Positions 1 to 5,566 of a stretch of 6,421 nt of DNA are shown piece by piece. Where the stretch lies: assembly GCA_002400675.1 (NCBI GenBank), contig NVQY01000216.1, positions 1 to 6,421 of the forward strand. Reading direction: 5' to 3'. The notes under the pieces are model-generated. The model did no database searches, was not told where the DNA came from, and saw only the letters and a list, made by a program, of their open reading frames with translations. This DNA is from Paracoccaceae bacterium. Lineage in GTDB: Bacteria; Pseudomonadota; Alphaproteobacteria; Rhodobacterales; Rhodobacteraceae. The position numbers were made by a program, and so were the translations under genes. Position 1 is the first letter of the stretch, and each line of letters opens with the position of its first letter.

Positions 1-1044
1 CGCCAGCACCCGCAGCCAGTTTTCATGCGCCAACTTGCGAATCAGCACCTCGCCATAACCATGCGCGCGCATCGCCGCCCGCAACACCCCCAGACCAGCC
101 ACATCGCCAATCACATCCGGCACGACGGCCCCATCAAAATCAGAGCCGATGCCAACGTGGTCTTCGCCCAGTATCGACATCATGTGATCAAGGTGGCGCA
201 ACAGGGTGTCCACGGGCACATCGCTTTGCATCTGCCCGTCCTCGCGCAGAAACGCGGTGGCAAAATTCAGCCCCACCATGCCGCCACTTTCGGCAATCGC
301 ACCAAGCTGTTTATCGGTCAGATTGCGCGATTGCGGGCTGATCGCGTGGGCGTTGGAATGGGTCGCCACCAGCGGCGCGTCACTTAAGCGGGCCACATCC
401 CAGAACCCTGCTTCGTTCAGATGCGACAGGTCGATCATCACGCCCAACCGGTTGCAATGGCGCACCAACTCGACACCCTTGTCGGTCAGCCCTCCGCCAA
501 TGTCGCCGGTAGAGGGATACCGAAACGGCACCCCTTCGCCAAAGATCGTCGGGCGGCTCCAAACCGGCCCGACTGACCGCAAACCGGCGCGATACAACAC
601 ATCAAGCGCGTAGAAATCCGGGTCAATCGCCTCGGCCCCTTCGATATGCATGATCGCGGCAATACGCCCCTGATCAAAGGCGGCGCGAATGTCACCGGTG
701 CTGGTGCAGATTTTGACGGTGCCGGTGCGCTCCAGATCAATCAACAAGGCGGCCTGTTCCATCACCGGCGGCAACGCCGGCTCAAAACCGATGGGATCGG
801 GCAAAGGCAGATCATAGGCCGGCTTGCTCATCTGATCCATGGCATCGTCAACATCCATCGGCGAGGGCACATATATGGCAAAGAACCCACCGCCATACCC
901 GCCCTTTTTGGCCCGCGGCAGATCAATGTGGCCTTTGGAGCCGGTCACAAACCCCTGCACGGCGTCGCGCCCACCATTAGAGGCAAGACGCAGCAAGAGA
1001 TCGTGATGGCCATCGAAAATCAGCGGAGTTTGGGAGTCAGTCAC
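1..1044 (-). CDS. M19 family dipeptidase (membrane/renal dipeptidase-like), C-terminus cut by window edge
   Basis: This is a Zn-dependent hydrolase of peptidase family M19, which cleaves dipeptides and in some members D-amino-acid or dehydro-dipeptides. The frame is open for 348 codons to base 1 and ends ENWLRVLA, close to the usual family C-terminus, so only a few residues are missing. The binuclear metal ligands are all visible: H13 and D15 in DGHHDL, E135 in HIEGAEAI, H208 in MIDLSHL, H229 in VATHSNAHAI and D302 in GIGSDFDG. There is no signal peptide or anchor, so it is probably cytoplasmic, unlike the mammalian enzyme. The start is GTG at 1044-1042, chosen because AAAGG (1056-1052) lies 7 nt upstream and the metal motif follows at once. 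It is divergent from the MarR gene, which may regulate it. The family is certain; the substrate is not known. Confidence 0.95.
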   Translation of the reverse strand, partial: MTDSQTPLIFDGHHDLLLRLASNGGRDAVQGFVTGSKGHIDLPRAKKGGYGGGFFAIYVPSPMDVDDAMDQMSKPAYDLPLPDPIGFEPALPPVMEQAALLIDLERTGTVKICTSTGDIRAAFDQGRIAAIMHIEGAEAIDPDFYALDVLYRAGLRSVGPVWSRPTIFGEGVPFRYPSTGDIGGGLTDKGVELVRHCNRLGVMIDLSHLNEAGFWDVARLSDAPLVATHSNAHAISPQSRNLTDKQLGAIAESGGMVGLNFATAFLREDGQMQSDVPVDTLLRHLDHMMSILGEDHVGIGSDFDGAVVPDVIGDVAGLGVLRAAMRAHGYGEVLIRKLAHENWLRVLA

Positions 1045-1222
1045 AGGCAAACCTTTGGATGTTGGGAACGTGGTTGGGCCAAGTATTGGCCGGAAAACTG
1101 CTGTGGACCAGCGCAAAATGAACGCTGGCACCAACAGGACCATGGGGTTACCCGGCGTCAGGCCTGTTGCCTTGCCGCATTTCAGCATTAGACAATGTGT
1201 CCCGGATCAATTTACAGTAAAG
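1045..1222. promoter_or_regulatory. Divergent dipeptidase/marR intergenic region with inverted repeats
   Basis: This 178-bp spacer separates two divergent genes. It holds a perfect inverted repeat GGCCAA-GTA-TTGGCC (1077-1091), a second CCAGCG-N9-CGCTGG (1108-1128), an 8-bp palindrome CAGGCCTG (1159-1166) and GACA-ATG-TGTC (1191-1201). A weak sigma70-like pair for marR is TTGCCT (1167-1172), an 18-nt spacer and GACAAT (1191-1196). No convincing -35/-10 pair was found for the dipeptidase, although CAATAC on the minus strand lies within the 1077-1091 repeat. MarR proteins commonly bind short inverted repeats in such spacers. That these are operators is inference. Confidence 0.4.
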
Positions 1223-1657
1223 ATGATGGCCGAAACAAAACCCACACACCCTTATCATCTGGACGATCAGATCGGATACCTGCTGCGCCTTGCCAGCCAG
1301 CGGCACGCGACCATTTTTCAGGCGCTGACCATCAACGCGCTGACGCCGACGCAATTCTCGGCGCTAATCCGCATATCCGAACAGGACAAATGTTCGCAAA
1401 ACCGGCTGGGGCGCCTTGCGTCGATGGATGTGGCGACGATCAAGGGGGTTGTCGACCGGTTGCGGCAAAAGGGCCTGATCGCGGTCGAACCGGACCCAAA
1501 CGACAAACGCCGCACGCTGATATCCCTGTCGCCAACCGGAACAGATCTGGTGGCCAGAATGCGCGATGTGGGCCACGCCATCACAGCCGAAACGCTGAAC
1601 CCGCTAAGCGCGACCGAGCAACGCACCCTGCTGAAACTAATACGTAAATTAGGCTAA
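1223..1657 (+). CDS. MarR-family winged-helix transcriptional regulator
   Basis: This 144-residue protein has the MarR length and architecture. It has an N-terminal dimerisation helix (about 12-35, LDDQIGYLLRLASQRHATIF), helices at about 41-67, a recognition helix region (about 69-86, DVATIKGVVDRLRQKGLI), a wing (about 90-106, DPNDKRRTLISLSPTG) and C-terminal dimerisation helices (107-144). It would act as a dimer on inverted repeats and release DNA when a small, often aromatic, ligand binds. The start is ATG at 1223, with a second ATG at 1226; only a poor purine run (GTAAAG) precedes it, so initiation may be weak or leaderless. The frame is open upstream to 1055, but that extension has no MarR character. 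It is divergent from the dipeptidase and convergent with the enamidase-like gene. Sequence around the helix-turn-helix recalls regulators of aromatic and N-heterocycle catabolism, but I could not verify a specific ortholog. Confidence 0.92.
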   Translation: MMAETKPTHPYHLDDQIGYLLRLASQRHATIFQALTINALTPTQFSALIRISEQDKCSQNRLGRLASMDVATIKGVVDRLRQKGLIAVEPDPNDKRRTLISLSPTGTDLVARMRDVGHAITAETLNPLSATEQRTLLKLIRKLG

Positions 1658-1681
1658 CAACGGGTTTCCCTGATGCAACCG

Positions 1682-1704
1682 AAGAAAATTCAGCGAATTT
1701 TCTT
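1682..1704. terminator. AT-rich hairpin between convergent genes, possible bidirectional terminator
   Basis: A perfect 10-bp inverted repeat, AAGAAAATTC (1682-1691) and GAATTTTCTT (1695-1704), encloses an AGC loop. It sits 24 nt after the marR stop and 13 nt after the 3' end of the minus-strand amidohydrolase gene. The 3' arm is T-rich read from either strand, which suits a bidirectional terminator, but the stem is GC-poor and there is no separate U-tract. It could instead be a dispersed intergenic palindrome. Confidence 0.5.
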
Positions 1705-1717
1705 GGGCCGCGCGCGT

Positions 1718-2884
1718 TCAGCCCAGCAATTCGGGCAAACGGGTGGCAGGGGGCGTGTTGCGACTGCGCTGACTGGTGACTTTGCCGTCGATGATTGTCA
1801 TGCCCACCCCCGGCAGATTACCCAGTTGGATCGATTCAAGAACATCCCTGCCCGGCGCGTGCTGGGCCTGATCCATCAATACAAAATCCGCCGCATAGCC
1901 GCGTTCAATCAAACCCGTGTCCAACTCTCGCTGGCGCGCGGTGTTGCCATTGGCAAAGCAGAACGCAATCTCCGCCGGTACATCACCAAGACTGGACAGC
2001 ATCGCCACCATCCGCAGAATGCCCAATGGCTGCACCCCTGACCCCGCCGGGCCGTCAGTACCAAGGATAATCCGGTCCATCTGCTTCAACTCGCGCGCGG
2101 TGTTCAGCGTCAAAAGCGCCGCGCGTTCGTTGCCGTTGTGCACGATCTCCAACCCGGCGGTGCAGCTTTCGCACAGGCACATGATCTGATCATCCGGCAG
2201 CGCCGTATGGCCCCCGTTGATATGGCCGATCACGTCCGTCCCGGTTTCCAACACCATATCCGCGTCAATCAACCCCGATCCGGGAATGCTTGGCCCGCCG
2301 GTGTGGATCGTGCTTTGGATGCCGTATTTGCGCGCCCAGTCGACCATCTGTTTCGCGGTTTTGCCGTCCTTGACCGTTCCCAGCCCCACTTCGCCCAGCA
2401 GTTTGACGCCTGCGTCCGCCAGATCCTTGAAATCCTGCTCGACCATACCCTGTTCGATGATCGGCGCGCCGGCCAGCACCTTCATGCCCGAGGGGCGGAA
2501 ATTCTCGTACCAGCGCTGTGACGCAATCGCCATCGCCTTAAGGCCGACCACATCCTTGGGGCGCCCCGGCAGATGCACCTCCCCGGCGGAAATCATCGTG
2601 GTGACGCCGCCATGCAGGGTCGAATCGATCCAGTTCAGTTGTTGCTGGCGCGGGGTGTAATCGCCGATCACCGGGTGTACATGGCTGTCGATCAAACCGG
2701 GGGCAAGGGTGACGCCATGGGCATCCACAATCAACGTCGCGTCGTCGCAATCCAGATCGTCCTCGTACCCCCATTCAGAGATTTTGCCGTCAATCGCAAT
2801 CAGGCAATCACCGTCCAGAATGGGCGTCTCCATCTTACCAGACAGTAATAAGCCGATGTTTTTAATCACAAGTTTCTGAGCCAC
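1718..2884 (-). CDS. Enamidase-like amidohydrolase (binuclear metal, amidohydrolase superfamily)
   Basis: This 388-residue protein closely matches enamidase (6-oxo-1,4,5,6-tetrahydronicotinate amidohydrolase of Eubacterium barkeri), which opens a cyclic enamide to 2-formylglutarate and ammonia. Shared signatures include GDYTPRQ (74-80), LHGGVTTMISAG (90-101), PGRPKD (106-111), GEVGLGTVK (164-172), HTGG (194-197), HINGG (221-225) and SRNTPPA (374-380). Expected metal ligands are H68 and H70 of the HVH motif, bridging E165, H194 and H221; D277 in GTDGPAGSG is the catalytic acid/base. The length is normal and the protein looks cytoplasmic. The start is GTG at 2884-2882, supported by AAGGAG (2896-2891) spaced 6 nt. 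No other nicotinate-pathway gene (hydroxylase, 6-oxonicotinate reductase, formylglutarate dehydrogenase) is in the window, so the true substrate may be another cyclic amide or imide. The family is certain and the substrate is inferred. Confidence 0.9.
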   Translation of the reverse strand: MAQKLVIKNIGLLLSGKMETPILDGDCLIAIDGKISEWGYEDDLDCDDATLIVDAHGVTLAPGLIDSHVHPVIGDYTPRQQQLNWIDSTLHGGVTTMISAGEVHLPGRPKDVVGLKAMAIASQRWYENFRPSGMKVLAGAPIIEQGMVEQDFKDLADAGVKLLGEVGLGTVKDGKTAKQMVDWARKYGIQSTIHTGGPSIPGSGLIDADMVLETGTDVIGHINGGHTALPDDQIMCLCESCTAGLEIVHNGNERAALLTLNTARELKQMDRIILGTDGPAGSGVQPLGILRMVAMLSSLGDVPAEIAFCFANGNTARQRELDTGLIERGYAADFVLMDQAQHAPGRDVLESIQLGNLPGVGMTIIDGKVTSQRSRNTPPATRLPELLG

Positions 2885-2924
2885 GAGTATCTCCTTACCG
2901 GGTCGATCAGGGCGTGTCGTTTGT

Positions 2925-2952
2925 ATGCTAATATCTTTACGCGCGCCGTCAA
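2925..2952 (-). promoter_or_regulatory. Putative sigma70-type promoter of the enamidase-like gene
   Basis: On the minus strand, TTGACG (2952-2947) and TAGCAT (2930-2925) are separated by 16 nt, matching five of six and four of six consensus bases. Transcription would start near 2918, leaving a 5' leader of about 33 nt that contains the strong AAGGAG ribosome-binding site. This is inferred from sequence only. Confidence 0.45.
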
Positions 2953-3045
2953 GGAAACCGTGATTTCATGGATTCTTCCGGATAGGCAAAAAACATATTC
3001 AAAAAACACTATTAGTAATGTATGTAACAGACTGACAGGTTATTG

Positions 3046-3061
3046 CGGGAACGCCTTCCCG
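3046..3061 (+). promoter_or_regulatory. Small hairpin next to the mrp ribosome-binding site
   Basis: CGGGAA (3046-3051) and TTCCCG (3056-3061) form a perfect 6-bp stem with a CGCC loop, ending two bases before the AGGAG ribosome-binding site. It could affect mRNA stability or ribosome access. It is short enough to be chance. Confidence 0.3.
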
Positions 3062-3063
3062 AT

Positions 3064-3068
3064 AGGAG
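3064..3068 (+). promoter_or_regulatory. Ribosome-binding site that fixes the mrp start
   Basis: AGGAG lies 5 nt before ATG 3074. The same frame is open upstream to an ATG at 2921, so this site is the reason for choosing 3074. The upstream residues do not resemble Mrp proteins. Confidence 0.75.
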
Positions 3069-3073
3069 CGGAC

Positions 3074-4171
3074 ATGAAAAAAGTCATTCTGGCACGGATT
3101 TCGACGATAAAAATTCCCGGCCTTGTGTCGGATCTGGTGACCCTGGGTCTGATCACCGACAACGAGATTTCGATTGATGGCGGCAAGGTCATTGTGTCGG
3201 TCAACGTGCCCAACAAGTTCCCCGGCGATCTGGAACAGATCAAGCCAATGATCGAAGACAAACTGTCCGGTTTGAACGAGATCGAAACGCTGTTGGTGGT
3301 GCTGACATCCGAACGCGCGCCGGAACCGGTTGTGAAACCGAAGTTGCGCAAACGCCCCATCGACGCGCCCGGCGCAGATATGCGCCCCAAAAGCGCGGCC
3401 ATTCCGGGGATCCGCACGATCATCGCCGTGGCCTCGGGCAAGGGCGGGGTCGGCAAATCGACAACGGCGGTGAACATCGCACTGGGGCTGCGGTCTCTTG
3501 GGCTGAAAACCGGGCTGTTGGATGCCGATATCTACGGCCCGTCGCTGCCACGCCTTATGGCGATTGATCAGCGCCCCGAAATCAAGGGCGACCGGATTAT
3601 CCCGATCGAACGCTATGGCATCAAGGTGATGTCCATGGGGTTTCTGATGCAAGAGGACAATCCGGTGATCTGGCGCGGACCGATGGTGGTCACCGCCCTG
3701 ATGCAGATGACCCGCGAAGTGGATTGGGGAGAGTTGGACGTACTGGTTCTCGACATGCCCCCCGGCACCGGCGATGCACAGTTGACGATGGCGCAGCAAG
3801 TGCCGCTTCAGGGCGCTATCATTGTCTCGACCCCACAGGATCTGGCGCTGATCGACGCCCGCAAAGGTCTGAAGATGTTCAAGAACGTCGATGTGCCGAT
3901 CTTTGGCATCATCGAAAACATGTCCACCTTTGTTTGCCCCCATTGTGGTGAATCCTCCGACATCTTTGGCCATGGCGGGGCCGAAGAAGATGCCAAACGT
4001 CTGGGCGTTCCGTTCCTTGGGGCTATCCCGCTGCACATGGACATCCGCGAGAATTCGGATCTGGGCACACCGGTTGTGGTGTCACAGGCCGACGGACCGC
4101 ACGCCGCAATCTACAAGAACATCGCGCTAAAGATCGCCACGCGGTTGTTTCCGGAATCCGACGACGACTGA
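3074..4171 (+). CDS. mrp: Mrp/ApbC-type iron-sulfur cluster carrier ATPase
   Basis: This 365-residue P-loop protein belongs to the Mrp/NBP35/ApbC group, which binds a [4Fe-4S] cluster at a dimer interface and delivers it to apoproteins in the cytoplasm. Residues 1-80 form a MIP18/DUF59-like domain, followed by a basic, proline-rich linker (about 81-112) and the ATPase domain. The deviant Walker A is SGKGGVGKST (121-130), the switch region begins LLDADIYGPS (148-157), and the Walker B region is LDMPPGTGD (226-234). The cluster-binding CPHC is at 288-291, within the family-typical ENMS-F-CPHCG context. The N-terminal domain has KIPG where many homologs have a DPE-like motif, a modest divergence. 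The start is ATG 3074. The gene appears monocistronic, ending at the bidirectional terminator shared with the convergent transporter gene. It is likely a housekeeping gene. Confidence 0.96.
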   Translation: MKKVILARISTIKIPGLVSDLVTLGLITDNEISIDGGKVIVSVNVPNKFPGDLEQIKPMIEDKLSGLNEIETLLVVLTSERAPEPVVKPKLRKRPIDAPGADMRPKSAAIPGIRTIIAVASGKGGVGKSTTAVNIALGLRSLGLKTGLLDADIYGPSLPRLMAIDQRPEIKGDRIIPIERYGIKVMSMGFLMQEDNPVIWRGPMVVTALMQMTREVDWGELDVLVLDMPPGTGDAQLTMAQQVPLQGAIIVSTPQDLALIDARKGLKMFKNVDVPIFGIIENMSTFVCPHCGESSDIFGHGGAEEDAKRLGVPFLGAIPLHMDIRENSDLGTPVVVSQADGPHAAIYKNIALKIATRLFPESDDD

Positions 4172-4205
4172 GGCTCGTGATTGATACCGCTCACCCGAGC
4201 AGCAA

Positions 4206-4233
4206 AAAAGGCCCCGGATCATCGGGGCCTTTT
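4206..4233. terminator. Bidirectional rho-independent terminator between mrp and yeeE-like gene
   Basis: An 11-bp perfect stem, AAAAGGCCCCG (4206-4216) and CGGGGCCTTTT (4223-4233), encloses the loop GATCAT. The A-tract begins at 4204, so both strands show a GC-rich stem followed by a T-run. It lies 34 nt after the mrp stop and 22 nt from the 3' end of the convergent transporter gene, and so serves both. Confidence 0.9.
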
Positions 4234-4255
4234 CGTGTTTTCAGGTCGGGATAGA

Positions 4256-5350
4256 TCAGGCCAGCGCCTCAATCGTTTTCATGCCAACGATGCCACCCGC
4301 GATGATCGAGATCAGCGCGATGAACGACCCAACAGCCAGCGTGGAAATCCCGGTCAGACCCTGACCCACGGTACACCCCAGCGCCAGCACACCGCCAACC
4401 CCCATCAGCATCGCGCCAACCATGTTGCGCAGCGAATCGGTCTTGTCGGCAAATGTCGTCAGGTGCAGCTTGCCCGAGGTGAACGCACCAATGAACCCAC
4501 CCAGCAACGCGCCGACGGTGGTCACCACGCCAAATCCCGGTGCCCCAAGAGCGGTATAGCGCATGGCATATTCCAGCGTATCACCGGCCGGTCGCACAAA
4601 GCTGAGCGAGATCAACTGAACCGGCACATCGGCGAAATCGTCAAACGCCAGCCCGGTCAGAAACCAGCCCGCGACCACGGTCAGACCAATGCCAATGCCG
4701 GCGGCCATATGCGGAACAGAGCTGCGAAACCCCTTGTCCTTGAGAGTATAGATCAGCAACCCACCGGCCAGAACCACCAGCGCAATGGTCCCTGCCATGG
4801 CCCCGGAAATGCCGGTCAGACCAGACAGAATGGCCCCGACACTTTGCGTTTCCAGACCGTAATCGCCAAGGCCCAGCGTCAGCGGCGTGAACAGGAATAA
4901 CCGGACTGGCCCCAACATGCCGCCGATAGTGATATAGGCGAAAATGCCGATGATGATCAGAACCACGACCGACCGCAGATCGCCGCCCCCCGCCCGCACC
5001 AGGTTGCGGCTGACACAGCCCCCCGAAAACACCATGCCAAAGCCGAACATCAATCCCCCAACGATATTTGCGCCCCAGGTAATGTTGGGACTAAGATACA
5101 TGGCCTGCGACATGTCCGCGACCTGAAGCCGGGAAATCACCGCCACGCCGATCATCGCCACCGCAGCGGCCAGCATCCACGACCTGAACCGACGATAATC
5201 ACCAAAGGTTACGATATCGGAAATCGACCCCATGGCGCAGAAATTTGTTTTGTAAACGATGTAACCAAACACGATGCCGATCAAAAGACCGCCCCATGCG
5301 ATGTACCATCCCGCCGATTCCACGACGATTTCTTTCCAGATATCAATCAC
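4256..5350 (-). CDS. YeeE/YedE-family (TsuA-type) thiosulfate/sulfur-compound transporter
   Basis: This 364-residue, very hydrophobic protein has about nine to ten membrane segments (for example near 15-34, 59-75, 93-110, 128-146, 186-202, 213-233, 271-290, 308-330 and 337-356). It fits the two-repeat YeeE/YedE fold, which moves thiosulfate or related sulfur species across the inner membrane. The hallmark cysteines are present: C38 in KTNFCAMGS, C112 in FSGGCVSRNLVR and C326 in LALGCTVGQGLTG. In TsuA such cysteines line the conduction path. The start is GTG at 5350-5348, preceded by AGGGGA (5363-5358) at a 7-nt spacing. It is divergent from a DsrE-like gene, a common pairing in sulfur-oxidising Proteobacteria, and converges on mrp. 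The substrate (thiosulfate or another sulfur anion) is inferred from the family. Confidence 0.93.
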   Translation of the reverse strand: MIDIWKEIVVESAGWYIAWGGLLIGIVFGYIVYKTNFCAMGSISDIVTFGDYRRFRSWMLAAAVAMIGVAVISRLQVADMSQAMYLSPNITWGANIVGGLMFGFGMVFSGGCVSRNLVRAGGGDLRSVVVLIIIGIFAYITIGGMLGPVRLFLFTPLTLGLGDYGLETQSVGAILSGLTGISGAMAGTIALVVLAGGLLIYTLKDKGFRSSVPHMAAGIGIGLTVVAGWFLTGLAFDDFADVPVQLISLSFVRPAGDTLEYAMRYTALGAPGFGVVTTVGALLGGFIGAFTSGKLHLTTFADKTDSLRNMVGAMLMGVGGVLALGCTVGQGLTGISTLAVGSFIALISIIAGGIVGMKTIEALA

Positions 5351-5410
5351 TTTCTTGTCCCCTGTCGGTCAGTTTTCGGCCAGTCGTTGCCGCCCACATA
5401 ATCATATATT

Positions 5411-5438
5411 AGCATATTCTGTTATTTAGTATTCACAA
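5411..5438 (-). promoter_or_regulatory. Putative promoter of the YeeE/YedE gene
   Basis: On the minus strand, TTGTGA (5438-5433) and TATGCT (5416-5411) are separated by 16 nt, each matching four of six consensus bases. An alternative extended -10, TGCTAATAT (5414-5406), overlaps it. The start would be near 5400-5404, about 50 nt before the GTG codon. Confidence is limited because the whole stretch is AT-rich. Confidence 0.35.
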
Positions 5439-5460
5439 TAAATTCACTTGCACAGCGCCC

Positions 5461-5483
5461 AATGCGGCGGGGCCGCCGGCATT
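5461..5483. repeat. GC-rich imperfect inverted repeat in the yeeE/dsrE spacer
   Basis: AATGC-GGCGG and CCGCC-g-GCATT pair over ten positions, with a 2-nt centre and one bulged G. It lies just upstream of the DsrE promoter and beyond the proposed transporter promoter. It could be an operator or a structural separator between divergent units. No function is assigned. Confidence 0.4.
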
Positions 5484-5488
5484 GCTAC

Positions 5489-5517
5489 TTGACCCGGACG
5501 AGGTTATTGTATTCAAT
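5489..5517 (+). promoter_or_regulatory. Putative sigma70-type promoter of the DsrE-like gene
   Basis: TTGACC (5489-5494) and TTCAAT (5512-5517) are separated by 17 nt, matching five of six and four of six consensus bases. Transcription would start near 5524, about 43 nt before ATG 5567. This is the best-looking promoter in the window. Confidence 0.5.
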
Positions 5518-5552
5518 TATGCCGATATGAAGAATGCGTAACAGATTTCCAT

Positions 5553-5559
5553 AGGGGAG
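5553..5559 (+). promoter_or_regulatory. Ribosome-binding site that fixes the DsrE-like start
   Basis: AGGGGAG ends 7 nt before ATG 5567 but only 1 nt before the in-frame ATG 5561. The spacing favours 5567 as the start. Confidence 0.65.
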
Positions 5560-5566
5560 AATGAGA

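Larger units (their letters stand above)
2885..3073. promoter_or_regulatory. Divergent enamidase/mrp intergenic region
   Basis: This 189-bp spacer is AT-rich in the middle (about 2990-3030), unlike its GC-rich flanks. It contains the enamidase promoter (annotated separately), TATGCTAATAT (2924-2934) and a small GC hairpin next to the mrp ribosome-binding site. For mrp the only pair I could propose is TTCAAA (2998-3003), a 17-nt spacer and TATGTA (3021-3026), which is weak; an extended -10 TGCTAATAT (2926-2934) without a good -35 is an alternative. No further gene is visible. Confidence 0.4.
5351..5566. promoter_or_regulatory. Divergent yeeE/dsrE intergenic region
   Basis: This 216-bp spacer has an AT-rich core (about 5398-5450) on the transporter side, a GC-rich imperfect hairpin in the middle (5461-5483) and a sigma70-like promoter towards the DsrE-like gene. 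GAATA occurs twice on the minus strand (5434-5430 and 5419-5415), recalling the half-sites used by sulfide-responsive ArsR-type repressors, but I cannot build a symmetric operator from them. No further gene is visible. Confidence 0.4.

Noticed and set aside
646..1191. A 181-codon plus-strand open frame opposite the dipeptidase
   Set aside because: It is antisense to the M19 gene, whose metal-binding motifs are intact along this stretch, and it has no recognisable domain.
1055..1222. A 56-residue N-terminal extension of the MarR protein
   Set aside because: The residues show no MarR similarity and cover the divergent promoter region and its inverted repeats. ATG 1223 gives the normal family length.
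2921..3073. A 51-residue N-terminal extension of Mrp
   Set aside because: It would translate the AT-rich promoter region. ATG 3074 has a good ribosome-binding site and begins the conserved N-terminal domain.
2999..4036. A 345-codon open frame on the minus strand opposite mrp
   Set aside because: It lies antisense to a well-conserved Mrp protein, is rich in His, Asp, Gln and Arg without any domain, and has no convincing ribosome-binding site. It is a shadow of high-GC codon use.
4181..4900. A 239-codon open frame on the plus strand opposite the transporter gene
   Set aside because: It runs through the terminator hairpin and the antisense of a hydrophobic membrane protein, giving a Gln/Asn/His/Arg-rich low-complexity product with no family resemblance.
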